In this document: positions 44,972 through 53,275 of the stretch, piece by piece
How the letters are laid out: each line of letters starts with the position of its first letter
Position numbering within the stretch: the first letter of the stretch is position 1
Program-made: the position numbers and the translations under genes
Notes under the pieces: model-generated
Databases searched by the model: none
Seen by the model: the letters and a program-made list of their open reading frames with translations, nothing else
Told to the model about the DNA's origin: nothing
NCBI GenBank assembly: GCA_963817485.1
Contig: CAWFOR010000021.1
Coordinates: 5,904 to 69,903, forward strand
Direction: 5' to 3'
From: Hyphomicrobium_A sp963817485
Lineage (GTDB): Bacteria; Pseudomonadota; Alphaproteobacteria; Rhizobiales; Hyphomicrobiaceae
Length of the DNA: 64,000 bases

Positions 44972-45252
44972 CGGGGGCCACCGTTGGAGCGGGCTGTTCT
45001 GCAGGCCGCAGAGTGGTCGTCCCGGGGCGGGAGCGGCGTCTGCGCCGGTCCCTTCAGTGCAACTCCCTTGCCAGCACGGAGGGCGTGTCGAGAGGCCGTC
45101 GGTTCCCGCTTTTGAGCGCCAGCTTGAGCCGAAATGGAGGCTCTCCGCCCCAGATGCCCCAAATCGGCACAGGGCCGAATGAGCTGCCCTTATGCCGGGG
45201 AATCGGGCCGGAGCCTGCGAGCGGCGCCCGGTCGATAACGCGCTCAGCTCCG

Positions 45253-47010
45253 CTACCGCACGCCCTTGTGTCCGATGGCCCAGACGTAGGCCGCGACCGC
45301 GCCGAGGTCCTCCTTCGACAGCGTGACACCGCCCATCGGCGGCATGGCGCCGGGATGCTGCTTCGGCTCGGGCACGCCGTTGGTGATGGTATCGGTGATG
45401 CTTGCGAGGCTGCCGTCGCCCCACAGCCACTTGCCCGACGTGAGGTTGGGGCCGACCGGTGTGCCGATACCGCCGGCGCCGTGACAGCCTGCGCACGTCG
45501 CGCCCGCAAGCTCGCCGCTGAAGACCTTCTCTCCGAGGTCGACCTGCGCTTGCGTCGCTCCGGGCGGCGGGACGAGCTTCGCCCCGGCATCGGGATGAAT
45601 GCCCTCAGGCGGGAGCACCGCGGGCGCGGCCTCGGCATGGGTCGCCGACGCCGGAGCGGCCTCGACGCCCTTGGCGTTGGGATCGCCGGCGTAGGTGATG
45701 CGCCAAATGCGTCCGGCCTTGTCGTCGCTCACGTAGAGCGCGCCATCGGGGCCGACCGCCAAGCCCGACGGCCGATGCACGGCGCGGCCCGGCTCCTTGT
45801 GCGCTCCGGCAAATCCATCGGCGAACACGATATAGTCGCCGGACGGCTTACCGTCGGCCAGCGGCTGGAACACGACGTTGTAGCCGCCCTGCGGACCGGG
45901 CGCGCGGTTCCACGAGCCGTGGAAGGCGATGAACGCGCCCCCGCGATAGCCCTCGGGGAACTGCGTCGCCTTGTAGATCTTGAGATCGTTCGGCGCCCAG
46001 TGGGCCGGGAAGGCCGCGCCCGGCGGCGCGGCGTGCGCGCATTCCCCGACGAGCTTGCCCCCGTCGCCGCCGTACTCGGGCCCGAGTACGAGCTTGCTCT
46101 GCTTGGGATCGAAATAGCACTTCGGCCAACCGTACCACGCGCCCTGCTTGAGGATCATGATCTGCTCGGCCGGCAGCTCGAAGCCCTGATCGACCGTATA
46201 AAGCTCGGGCCAGTCCTCGTGCAATTGATCGCGGCCGTGCTGCGTGACGAAGAGGCGCCCGGCGGCATCGAAGTCGAAGCCCTCGCCGTTGCGGATGCCC
46301 GAGGCATAGCGCTCCTTGGGCGAGAACACTTGATCGGTCTTGCCGGCGTCGTAGCGCCAGATGCCGGCGCGCGTCTCGAGCTCGGTGCAGGGATCGTTGC
46401 CGGGCGAATGCGGCATGCGGTTCTTCACCTCGCACGTGTTCGTTGCCGAGCCCATGGAGACGAACAGGTTTCCCTCGGCATCGATCGCGAAGGGGTGCAT
46501 CGGGTGGTCGCCGGTGATCGGCATGCCGCTGAGCACGGTCACGGGCTTCTCGGTCGGCGCGAGCACTCCGTCCTTCAGCGCGTAGCGCACGATGCGGTCG
46601 TTGATCTCCGCGTAAAGACCACCCTTGTAGAGTGCGATGCCGGTGCCACCGTGCCCGCCCTCGGCGGCCGTCTGCCCGAAGCGCGCAACCTGGTCCGCCT
46701 TGCCGGCTCCCTTCGTATCCTTGAGCGCGACGAGGAAGCCGCCCGCCGGCGGCGTATCGTTGTTGTAATAGACGCCGCTCCACGTGTTCACATAGAGGGT
46801 GCCGTCCGGCGCCACGACCATCTGCCGCGCATGCCCGACGTTGTCGGCGAATACAGTGGCGCAAAAGTCCTTTGGCACCGTGATGCCGGTATCGGTCTGC
46901 GGACAGGCCTCGGCAGCGAGCGCCGGCGCGGCGCTGTGTGCTAGGAGGGCGCCGCCCGCGATGAGGGTTGCAAGCGCGAGCGAGCCGGGACGTGCAAATT
47001 GCGATGTCAT
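45253..47010 (-). CDS. Periplasmic PQQ-type sugar (sorbosone/glucose) dehydrogenase fused to cytochrome c
   Basis: A 585-residue exported enzyme: signal peptide (SLALATLIAGGALLAHSAAPALA), then a six-bladed propeller of the glucose/sorbosone dehydrogenase type with HARQMVVAPDGTLYVNTWSG, GTGIALYKGGLYAEINDRIVRY, HPMHPFAIDAEGNLFVSMGS, YASGIRNGEGFDFDAAGRLFVTQHGRDQLHEDWP and HRPSGLAVGPDGALYVSDD. An Ala/Pro linker leads to a C-terminal class I cytochrome c (CAGCH about residue 498, MPPMGG as distal Met). Electrons from sugar oxidation would pass from PQQ to the haem and into the respiratory chain. ATG 47010 has GGAGGCGAC upstream. The lactonase-like gene ends 10 bp upstream, same strand. Confidence 0.9.
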   Translation of the reverse strand: MTSQFARPGSLALATLIAGGALLAHSAAPALAAEACPQTDTGITVPKDFCATVFADNVGHARQMVVAPDGTLYVNTWSGVYYNNDTPPAGGFLVALKDTKGAGKADQVARFGQTAAEGGHGGTGIALYKGGLYAEINDRIVRYALKDGVLAPTEKPVTVLSGMPITGDHPMHPFAIDAEGNLFVSMGSATNTCEVKNRMPHSPGNDPCTELETRAGIWRYDAGKTDQVFSPKERYASGIRNGEGFDFDAAGRLFVTQHGRDQLHEDWPELYTVDQGFELPAEQIMILKQGAWYGWPKCYFDPKQSKLVLGPEYGGDGGKLVGECAHAAPPGAAFPAHWAPNDLKIYKATQFPEGYRGGAFIAFHGSWNRAPGPQGGYNVVFQPLADGKPSGDYIVFADGFAGAHKEPGRAVHRPSGLAVGPDGALYVSDDKAGRIWRITYAGDPNAKGVEAAPASATHAEAAPAVLPPEGIHPDAGAKLVPPPGATQAQVDLGEKVFSGELAGATCAGCHGAGGIGTPVGPNLTSGKWLWGDGSLASITDTITNGVPEPKQHPGAMPPMGGVTLSKEDLGAVAAYVWAIGHKGVR

Positions 47011-47020
47011 CGTCGCCTCC

Positions 47021-47989
47021 TCACTTCGCCGCCGGGACGCCCACGACCTGGAACGGAAGACTGGGCGGTCCAGCCTTGGCATCGAAAAGATGGGAGAGCT
47101 GCCCCTCGGGAGCCCAAAGCGTGTTGCCGACCAGCGCCACGCCGGTCGGACCGGCCAGCCCCTCACGCACGGTCTCGACCTGAACCGCGTCGCCGTCGAT
47201 CGTGACGCGATCGAGCGTGCCGCCGCCTTCCGCCATTACGAACGATTGCCCGCCGGTCGGCCGCAGCGCGTCGGGAAACTTCAAGGCGCGCGAGGGGGCG
47301 AGCTTCTTGACGCCGCCGGCTGCGCCGTCCTTCACGTCGACGCGGAAGAAGCCGCCGTTGGTGTAGGTGTTGACATAAAGGTTGCCGTCGGCGCCGAAGG
47401 CGATGCCGTCGAGGCCCGCGCCGTCCTTGGGCTGCTCGAACACCGGACTCTCGACGAACACTTCGAGGCTCGTCGCGCCGGGCTGCAAGCGGAGAATCTG
47501 CGGTTTCTGCGAGTTCGTCGCATAGAGCGCGCCGTCGGCGCCGACCGCCATATCGTTGCAGATGTTGCCGGTGCCGGGAAACGGCACGCTCATCTTGCCC
47601 TCGCCGGAGATCAGATCGAAGGCTTTGAGGTTGCTGCCCGTCGCCGTGCCGGGCCCCGGCACGCCGAGCGCCGAGATGTCGTTGGAGCAAACCCAGAGCA
47701 CGCCCTTCTTGTCGTCGACCAGCACGCCGAAGGTCGAGCGCGTGTCGTACGTGCCGGGCGCGATCCACGCCTCGGCCGTGGCGGAGCCCGGCTTGATGCG
47801 CCAGACGCCGCCGGATGCGAGGCTGCTCACGTAGAGGGTTCCGTCGGCCGCCGCCGCGATGCTCTCCGGGTAGGCACGGTCGCCCGACAGCGCGATCCGC
47901 TTTGCCGGCTCCTCCGCGTTGGCCGAGGGTGCCGCAATGACTGCGGCAAGCACGAACAACGACGCGTAGGCTCGGATGACTGCCGTCAT
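47021..47989 (-). CDS. Exported SMP-30/gluconolactonase-like beta-propeller protein
   Basis: A 322-residue protein with signal peptide (MTAVIRAYASLFVLAAVIAA). Propeller blades have YPESIAAAADGTLYVSSLASGGVWRI, NDMAVGADGALYATNSQKPQILRL, GLDGIAFGADGNLYVNTYTNGGFFRV and AGPTGVALVGNTLWAPEGQ, with Asn/Asp at the positions that hold Ca in SMP-30 lactonases (VCSNDIS; NICNDMAVG). It lies 10 bp upstream of the sugar dehydrogenase gene. A periplasmic lactonase hydrolysing the dehydrogenase product is a natural pairing (inference). Start ATG 47989 chosen for the signal peptide; AAGGATCG lies upstream. Confidence 0.85.
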   Translation of the reverse strand: MTAVIRAYASLFVLAAVIAAPSANAEEPAKRIALSGDRAYPESIAAAADGTLYVSSLASGGVWRIKPGSATAEAWIAPGTYDTRSTFGVLVDDKKGVLWVCSNDISALGVPGPGTATGSNLKAFDLISGEGKMSVPFPGTGNICNDMAVGADGALYATNSQKPQILRLQPGATSLEVFVESPVFEQPKDGAGLDGIAFGADGNLYVNTYTNGGFFRVDVKDGAAGGVKKLAPSRALKFPDALRPTGGQSFVMAEGGGTLDRVTIDGDAVQVETVREGLAGPTGVALVGNTLWAPEGQLSHLFDAKAGPPSLPFQVVGVPAAK

Positions 47990-48470
47990 GTGAGCGATCC
48001 TTTCAGGAACGTCGGCCGGACTTGGCCTCGTAAAGGGATTGAATGATGGCTTGGCTAAGCAAGAGATAATGGTGCCGCCCATCGGATATATGTCGCGCTT
48101 GGTCTCCGGGAAGGCCGGTCCGGCAACGCTTCCGACGAAAGTCGAATTGGTCGCGCGGGGGAAGCCGTGCGCCTTCGCGTGCGGACCGACGCGAGCGGCC
48201 TCCGAGCGCAGCAGGTTTCAGCGCTTGATCGAGCCGCTGTGGCCTTTTGGGGTCCGGCACGGCGAATGCTATAGCTCACATTCTTCCTGCCGCAGAAACT
48301 GCTCGTTCTGCCGCGCGCTGCGGGGACGGCCACCGCCCCCCAGAGCGGCCCAACCCCTCGACGCGAAGCGGCTCAGTGAGGCTCTTGAGCATAACCCGAG
48401 GACCATTTCGCTCGGGAGGCATGGACAACGGCGCTCACTCTGCGATCTTCGTGTCGCTGTCTGGTAAGCA
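47990..48470. other. Intergenic region at the start of the accessory segment
   Basis: 481 bp between the lactonase-like gene and a rightward unknown gene. Open frames here have no coding character. The 3' half is followed by the change to small, unrecognised genes. Confidence 0.5.
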
Positions 48471-49199
48471 ATGCGTATGTGGGCTCTACCTCTGTTTCTC
48501 TGGAATGCTCTGCGGACAATTCACTCAAGCCTGGGCCTCAAGCGGGAGGTCTTCGGCCTTGCCGTCACATACCTGCTGCTCCGCTTCTATGGCCAGAGCA
48601 GGGACTACCTTCAGGCACAGGGCTTTCGCGAGCTGCCGGACGTGCACGGTGCGTGGATAGCCGCAGCATTCGCTGGCATTTATCTGTTGTGGAATCTGCT
48701 GCGGCATGCGGCCGAGCTTGAGTACAAAGCCGCGCCAAAGCTGGCTCTCAAGATTTTGGACCCAAGTCAGCGCTACGATACCTACGTGACCATAGGTGAG
48801 CGCTTGCTGCGCCTCTATCATCTTGAGGTGGAAAATCGTTCACGCTCAAGGACTGCGAGAAGGGTCGCCGTCACGCTGGAGAGCTACCAGCAAAGCGGAG
48901 ACAAGAAGCTTGTCGAAATCCGCTCCAAGCTGAAGATAGCAAACGCCGAAGCTGAGGACATCGACCTGAAGCCTCTCGCCCGCGTGGTGTTCGAGCTGTG
49001 CGGCGTTGCCGTCAATGGCAGCGGTGCGCCGCCGACGGCGGAAGCCAGGGAAGATCAGACCTTCTCGATCTTGCCCGTGGGGAGCGGCACCATAAAGATC
49101 GTTGCCGTGTCGGACGATGCTCCGGCGCTGGAGATGCGGTACACCCTCTACATCGATACAGCCGGCACGATGACAATAAAGCCGCAAACGAACGGCTGA
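48471..49199 (+). CDS. Membrane protein of unknown function
   Basis: A 242-residue protein with two N-terminal hydrophobic segments (ALPLFLWNALRTIHSSLGL is weak; GAWIAAAFAGIYLLWNLL is strong). A cytoplasmic or periplasmic domain rich in beta strands follows (YDTYVTIGERLLRLYHLEVENRSRSRTARRVAVTLESYQ ... FSILPVGSGTIKIVAVSDDAPALEMRYTLYID). The C-terminal part resembles an immunoglobulin-like fold, but no family is recognised. It is the first gene of the accessory-looking region; the neighbours on both sides are also unknown. Confidence 0.65.
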   Translation: MRMWALPLFLWNALRTIHSSLGLKREVFGLAVTYLLLRFYGQSRDYLQAQGFRELPDVHGAWIAAAFAGIYLLWNLLRHAAELEYKAAPKLALKILDPSQRYDTYVTIGERLLRLYHLEVENRSRSRTARRVAVTLESYQQSGDKKLVEIRSKLKIANAEAEDIDLKPLARVVFELCGVAVNGSGAPPTAEAREDQTFSILPVGSGTIKIVAVSDDAPALEMRYTLYIDTAGTMTIKPQTNG

Positions 49200-49207
49200 C
49201 GCTGCTC

Positions 49208-49435
49208 CTACTTCAGCTGCTTCGGCTTTCGGCGAACGTCGACATCTTGTCCGGTTCGTTTGAGGCTGCCGGCCTTGCCAGTGCTGTTGGTCGTGACCTC
49301 GAGCTCGAACTCTGAGCCCTTGCTCTCGCTGCACTTCACGCAGATGCGGGTGTCCGGCAGCGCCTTTAGCCGCGCTTGAGGAATTTCAACGCCGCAGAAA
49401 CGACAGGACCGCCTTTCGATTTCAGTGTTGTCCAT
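49208..49435 (-). CDS. DksA/TraR-type C4 zinc-finger protein
   Basis: A 75-residue protein with CRFCGVEIPQARLKALPDTRICVKCSE, the Cys-x2-Cys ... Cys-x2-Cys pattern and IPxxRLxAxPxxxxCxxC spacing of the DksA/TraR family. The long N-terminal coiled coil of DksA is absent and the finger is followed by a basic tail (RTGQDVDVRRKPKQ). Short TraR-like proteins often occur on mobile elements and can bind the RNA polymerase secondary channel. ATG 49435 has GGAGGCTC upstream. It converges with the preceding membrane-protein gene. Confidence 0.75.
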   Translation of the reverse strand: MDNTEIERRSCRFCGVEIPQARLKALPDTRICVKCSESKGSEFELEVTTNSTGKAGSLKRTGQDVDVRRKPKQLK

Positions 49436-49505
49436 CGGGTGAGCCTCCACAGATGGGTTGCGCGAAGGCTATGGGTACACTCTGTGGCAGAACTGCGATG
49501 TGCCA

Positions 49506-49808
49506 TCATCCCAGATCGCCGAACACCAGGAGATCGCTTGCCTCCTGGTCGCCACGCTTGGCCGCTCCGATGAGCAGATCCATGACGCTGCGGTTGTCGT
49601 CCGCTTCGGCGCGAGGTTGTCGCTCGATGATCGACTGCACGCGTATCGCGACGCGCTCGGGGTGCTCAGGATCAGCGATCGCCTGGAGGTCACTCAAGGT
49701 CACTCCAGCGAGCTGGTCATAGCCTTCGCTGGTCTTGCCGGCGCGCATCAGCTCCCAGCCTCGAACCCATCTGGTCCGAATGACGACTTCGCTCGAATGC
49801 ATAGCCAT
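49506..49808 (-). CDS. Small hypothetical protein
   Basis: A 100-residue protein (MAMHSSEVVIRTRWVRGWEL ... QIADPEHP-like segment ... SVMDLLIGAAKRGDQEASDL), helical in the C-terminal half, with no signal peptide or membrane segment. A purine stretch (CAGGAAC) lies upstream of the start. No family is recognised. It lies on the same strand as the zinc-finger gene, about 70 bp upstream of it. Confidence 0.55.
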   Translation of the reverse strand: MAMHSSEVVIRTRWVRGWELMRAGKTSEGYDQLAGVTLSDLQAIADPEHPERVAIRVQSIIERQPRAEADDNRSVMDLLIGAAKRGDQEASDLLVFGDLG

Positions 49809-49964
49809 GGGCGTCGTTCCTGACGCGCCTCCACGGGCAGTATCGCCCGAACCCTGGGCGGGTTCATGACGTTCTCGGCAAGTAATTGCGGTATTCCCAC
49901 AGGGAAGTAGCTGTCAGGCCAGGGCAGCCCCGCTCCCAAGGCCCCCGTAGACCATGCTTCTAGA

Positions 49965-50300
49965 TCAGTAGTTCCCGTGATCCTCGCGCTTCCCCAGATC
50001 GCCGGGACCGCGGAAATGATCGCTCCGATCGCTGGTGCGCGGCGAGGCATCGGGCGCGCCACGCCCGGAGCGTCTATAGCGCGCGTGACGATGACAGCGC
50101 TCGACACCCAGATCGCACCCGATCTGGGGCCCGGCGACATAGCCGAAAAGTCCGCCCCCAATGAAGCCTATCGGGCCCGCCGCAACCGCTCCGGCGACGG
50201 CTCCTACGGCGGCGTGCGTAAGCCGCTCTTGCGCGCTGGCAGCAATGGGCGAGAGGACGACTGCGATGGCGACGACGGCTAGTCCACCAAGCGCTCTCAT
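49965..50300 (-). CDS. Exported glycine-zipper protein with Arg/His-rich tail
   Basis: About 111 residues: signal peptide (MRALGGLAVVAIAVVLSPIAASA), then a Gly/Ala zipper (AAVGAVAGAVAAGPIGFIGGGLFGYVAGPQI) that could insert in a membrane. Next comes a Cys pair (GCDLGVERC) and a polar tail rich in His, Arg, Ser and Gly. It resembles small glycine-zipper surface proteins. Alternative starts exist at 50309 and 50381; the chosen ATG places the signal peptide first. Function is unknown. Confidence 0.55.
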   Translation of the reverse strand: MRALGGLAVVAIAVVLSPIAASAQERLTHAAVGAVAGAVAAGPIGFIGGGLFGYVAGPQIGCDLGVERCHRHARYRRSGRGAPDASPRTSDRSDHFRGPGDLGKREDHGNY

Positions 50301-50577
50301 TGGGCTCATCCTTGCGAGATTCGGGCTACCGGCCGATCCCACCAGGACAGTTGGCCCGAATTGGGGAGGCTCTCGAGACACTCAAGTCGAGCAAAACTCA
50401 GGGCCTACTTTCGGTCCTGAGGACCGCCGCTGTGAAACGGCGCTTTGCGGGAGCGATTTAGGGCCAATTACAGCCGCGACGAGACGCTGCTGGGCGCGCC
50501 GCGAGCGGAATCTGTACGACGCGAGCGCTGATCTCGTACAACGCCGCCGCGGTGTTCTAACAAGTGCTTGAAGGAAG

Positions 50578-50622
50578 TGGTGGGTGATGAAGGATTCGAA
50601 CCTTCGACCCGCTGATTAAGAG
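50578..50622 (-). other. tRNA-Lys(CUU) 3'-half fragment, probable integration (att) scar
   Basis: On the minus strand the sequence runs CTCTTAATCAGC (anticodon loop with CUU), then the variable region, a T arm with GGTTCGAATCC in its expected stem, an acceptor strand ATCACCCA and CCA. The 5' half of the tRNA is absent, so it is not a functional gene. Site-specific tyrosine integrases commonly use the 3' half of a tRNA gene as attB and leave exactly such a copy at the far end of the insert. Orientation puts the inserted element to the right and the original flank to the left. Confidence 0.8.
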
Positions 50623-50798
50623 ATATTTGGAAGCCAATCTAAGCCCCTGTGAAACAATAAACTCCGTTGTACACGGCGTCCTTGTTGTTGCTCGTGAAGA
50701 CCCGTTCGGGCTTGTCGATTTGTACAACGCTTTCGCCCGCCTCAGCCCATCTGATTTTCCGAGTCAGCTCCGTTTCCTTTGGCGCTTGCGAAGCGGCC

Positions 50799-51032
50799 TT
50801 AGGCGCGGCTCTTCGGTCCAGGAAGATCGGACCACTTAAGGCCGAGTGCTTCGCATACTCGGCGAACCGACCGCGGGTCGAGTTCGTGGCGCGCACCGAC
50901 TAACAGCAGTTCCGCAATCCGCCCCTCGCGGTGAATTGTCACCCTGCCGTGACCTTCTCCGCGCTCTTCGGGTTGCGTATCGAAGCGGCACCCTCGTTCG
51001 TCCAACCACTTTTTGAACGTTGCGTATTCCAC
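50799..51032 (-). CDS. HicA-like small protein, copy 1
   Basis: A 77-residue protein starting at a GTG (51032) with AGGAGG just upstream. FKKWLDERGCRFDTQPEERG, GHGRVTIHREGRIAELLLVG, ARHELDPRSVRRVCEALGL follow the layout of HicA mRNA-interferase-like proteins, with His in GHGRV at the position of the catalytic His. It ends in a conserved tail KWSDLPGPKSRA not usual in HicA. About 80 per cent identical to the gene at 57148-57381, and the same length. No HicB-like partner is next to it. Toxin function is an inference from fold similarity. Confidence 0.65.
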   Translation of the reverse strand: MEYATFKKWLDERGCRFDTQPEERGEGHGRVTIHREGRIAELLLVGARHELDPRSVRRVCEALGLKWSDLPGPKSRA

Positions 51033-51089
51033 CGATCCTCCTTCGCTCAACCATGGGTTCAATAAGTGCGCGACCAATTCTATCCACTC

Positions 51090-51671
51090 TTACTGGGCGT
51101 TGAGCCAAGCGGACCGGCCGCGCTCGTAGGCACGCTTAAACTTATCATCGATATACGGCGGCGCCTCTGATCGACTGGCTTCAAGCTGGGCGTGAGCGGC
51201 ATCCGCTTTGCGGGCCTCTTCGGCCTGGCGCTCCTGGATGAGCCGCTTCTCCTCCGCCTCCTTGGCAACTCGTGCGGCAGCGGTTAGGCGGGCTTCCCGG
51301 GCTTTGCGCTCCTCGGTCAAGCGTTGGAGCGCGGCAGCCTTGGCCTTGCGTTGCTCGGCTGTCTTGCGCTTAGCCTCAGCGTTGCGACGCGCTTCGACAT
51401 TGCGGGCAGCCATACTTGCCCGTTCGGCCTCGGCGTTCTTGTTCCTGCATGGCTCTTGAGCAAGACCTTTGCATAAGGATGCTGGCTTCTCCACAATCAT
51501 TGCATCGGTTGGTGTCGTCGTGTTTTGAGGTGACGCGGATGCGGGTGCCGGGGAGGGCTCAGTGGGGGGTATCGTCTCATCGGAGGGTGGCTGCTGCGCG
51601 ATACTAACGGTGCAGCCCGTAAGGAGGAAAAGCGCACCGAATAACGCGGAGCACGCAGCCAATCTCTTCAC
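51090..51671 (-). CDS. Lipoprotein with long charged coiled coil
   Basis: A 193-residue protein starting at GTG 51671 with GGGAG about 7 bp upstream. The lipoprotein signal ends in the lipobox LLTGC. After a Pro/Ser/Thr-rich linker and a Cys pair (SLCKGLAQEPCRNKN) comes a nearly continuous Ala/Arg/Lys/Glu helix (residues about 85-170), TolA-like in composition. It probably spans periplasmic space or binds an envelope partner. No family is assigned. The HicA-like gene is 57 bp downstream on the same strand. Confidence 0.7.
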   Translation of the reverse strand: MKRLAACSALFGALFLLTGCTVSIAQQPPSDETIPPTEPSPAPASASPQNTTTPTDAMIVEKPASLCKGLAQEPCRNKNAEAERASMAARNVEARRNAEAKRKTAEQRKAKAAALQRLTEERKAREARLTAAARVAKEAEEKRLIQERQAEEARKADAAHAQLEASRSEAPPYIDDKFKRAYERGRSAWLNAQ

Positions 51672-51809
51672 AAAAGGCTCTCCCAGTTCCAAAAGCCAGT
51701 TGTCGTATCAAAAGCGGTTTTTTCTTTGATCTTTGAATGGTGTGATTAAGAGCGCGCGGTGGCGATAAGTGGGAGTGCCACTGTGGAACTTGGTGTCGGA
51801 GGAGAAGGC

Positions 51810-51920
51810 GTGTTGACCATTGCAGCGGTGCGGGCGCGGCTTGAAGCGGCCAAGCTCTATGTTGCGCGCGTCGAAGATGAGCGAACCGGGAGCGAGGATT
51901 TCTCCGTGCTCGCCAGCTAA
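51810..51920 (+). CDS. Very small ORF (36 residues)
   Basis: GTG 51810 with the strong ribosome site GGAGGAG 4 bp upstream opens VLTIAAVRARLEAAKLYVAR, then VEDERTGSEDFSVLAS and a TAA. The composition is helical and protein-like. It is divergent from the lipoprotein gene and 76 bp before the next rightward gene. No family is recognised. Confidence 0.45.
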   Translation: MLTIAAVRARLEAAKLYVARVEDERTGSEDFSVLAS

Positions 51921-51996
51921 GTTGCAGCTCCGAATCGGATTACAAGTTCTCGGGTTGTGCAAGCGTTCGATTTTGGAAGATCGAGCCCGGGGCAAC

Positions 51997-52260
51997 ATGA
52001 AACTTCCAACCGACCCGCAAGGAAGGAATGATGAGCGCGCATTATGGGCGCAGGTTGCGTTAGCCGCGTTCGTCGCTGAGACAGGTACTGATGAGACAAC
52101 CGTCCTCGTCGAGTTTCTCGCCGGGGTAATGCACTGGTGTGACCGATCAGGCGAGAGCTTCGAGGCTCAGCTTGAGCGCGCGCGATCTCTCTACCGCGAA
52201 GAGATGGCCTTGCCGTCGCAAGTTGAACAGAGGGGACGTTGGGATGACACGAGGGTATGA
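51997..52260 (+). CDS. Small hypothetical protein with FLAGV-WC motif
   Basis: An 87-residue helical protein (MKLPTDPQGRNDERALWAQV, then ALAAFVAETGTDETTVLVEF, then LAGVMHWCDRSGESFEAQLE). The segment FLAGVMHWCD closely resembles FLAGVDWCC in the small protein at 53004-53249, suggesting a shared family. ATG 51997 is preceded by GGGGCAAC. A clear intrinsic terminator follows 16 bp after the stop. Unknown function. Confidence 0.6.
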   Translation: MKLPTDPQGRNDERALWAQVALAAFVAETGTDETTVLVEFLAGVMHWCDRSGESFEAQLERARSLYREEMALPSQVEQRGRWDDTRV

Positions 52261-52276
52261 ACGAACGATCCGGTCG

Positions 52277-52308
52277 AAGGCCCCAAACTCAGCGTAGTGG
52301 GGCCTTTT
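52277..52308 (+). terminator. Intrinsic terminator
   Basis: Perfect stem AAGGCCCC/GGGGCCTT with a 14-base loop followed by TTTTCTATTT, 16 bp after the stop of the 51997-52260 gene. Confidence 0.85.
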
Positions 52309-53003
52309 CTATTTCAAAAGGGTCGCGAAGTTAATTGAGAGCGTCGCGCTGATCGTACCTCGCACCATTCCAATCATACCTCATGCCATCGAGCGCCTAA
52401 ATCATCCCAAGCTTGGCAAGCCCATCGGCAAGGCTCCTCTTGGTCCGTCAGGCGGCCCACCGAGAACCATCGTCAACTTCGGATAATCTGGGTGGAGTAT
52501 GTCCATGCGTGCTCAATCGCTCCAACCCCCAACAGGTTCCGCAGTTAGCTGCGGACGGCTCGGATCGCTGCCTCTGTCATGAAGAAACACTTCTCTAAGT
52601 GGGTCTATTTGGTTGGATGAGAACCCCGGATCAGCGCCCTTCTTTGTGGCCAGTCGAATCGACGAGGAGCAGCTTCACATCTGGTGCTTACTGTTGCGGC
52701 ACAAGCTCGTTGGCGATGTCGGGTCTGAATATGCCCGGCCCGAAGAGCGGGCCGTTGCCGACGTCAATGCCGCGTCGGAGACGAGTCGTCTAGCACGCGC
52801 AAGCTGTCGCGACGAGCTTCAGTGGGAATTTTTGCCGTTCATGGCGCTCTAACTCGTCGCGATAGCTCAAGTTCGTTGTCTCAACCGAAGCTCGCGAGCC
52901 CAAACAATTCGTTCGACTCAGTTAAACTCTGGGCGATGGATCGGCGATACCCGTTGCCGCGATGATTGAAGAGCACAAGCACGACTGGACCAAAGGGAGC
53001 ATC
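52309..53003. other. About 700 bp without a convincing gene
   Basis: The best candidate is a 79-codon rightward frame at 52613-52852 (MDENPGSAPFFVASRIDEEQ), which has no ribosome site or family match. Otherwise no coding signal, repeat or RNA was recognised. The stretch may be decayed accessory DNA. Confidence 0.5.
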
Positions 53004-53249
53004 ATGACTGACGGGCCTTGGGACAAGGCGTTCTTGAACGTCATCGAACAAGCTTGCGCGCGCGCGATTAAAAGATCGTTCTCTGACATCCGCGACGAGA
53101 CAACTAGTCAGGCGCTGGCGCAAGGTTTTTTGGCGGGCGTTGATTGGTGCTGTTCGGAACAGTTCGACGCTGACATTGCGAAGGCCGCGTTAGCTATTGG
53201 AATAGAGCCAGGCGAAGCCGCCACAGGGGCGATTCGGAAAATGGGTTGA
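53004..53249 (+). CDS. Small hypothetical protein with FLAGV-WC motif
   Basis: An 81-residue helical protein (MTDGPWDKAFLNVIEQACAR, AIKRSFSDIRDETTSQALAQ, GFLAGVDWCCSEQFDADIAK). AAAGGGAGC lies 6 bp before the ATG. FLAGVDWCC matches FLAGVMHWCD in the 51997 gene. Two adjacent cysteines could bind metal or form a disulphide. No family is recognised. Confidence 0.6.
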   Translation: MTDGPWDKAFLNVIEQACARAIKRSFSDIRDETTSQALAQGFLAGVDWCCSEQFDADIAKAALAIGIEPGEAATGAIRKMG

Positions 53250-53275
53250 TGGAGGTAAGCTACAAAGGGGGACGC

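Noticed and set aside
44482..46944. 820-codon plus-strand open frame opposite the GNAT and sugar dehydrogenase genes
   Set aside because: Arg/Ala/His-rich composition and exact antisense placement over two well-supported genes; a shadow of GC-rich third positions.
48003..48470. Short open frames between the lactonase-like gene and 48471
   Set aside because: Overlapping frames on both strands with no ribosome sites or motif content.
50578..50622. Functional tRNA-Lys gene
   Set aside because: Only the anticodon-loop-to-CCA part is present; the D arm and 5' acceptor strand are missing.
52613..52852. 79-codon plus-strand frame
   Set aside because: No ribosome site, no family resemblance and no neighbouring operon; left as part of the unexplained stretch.
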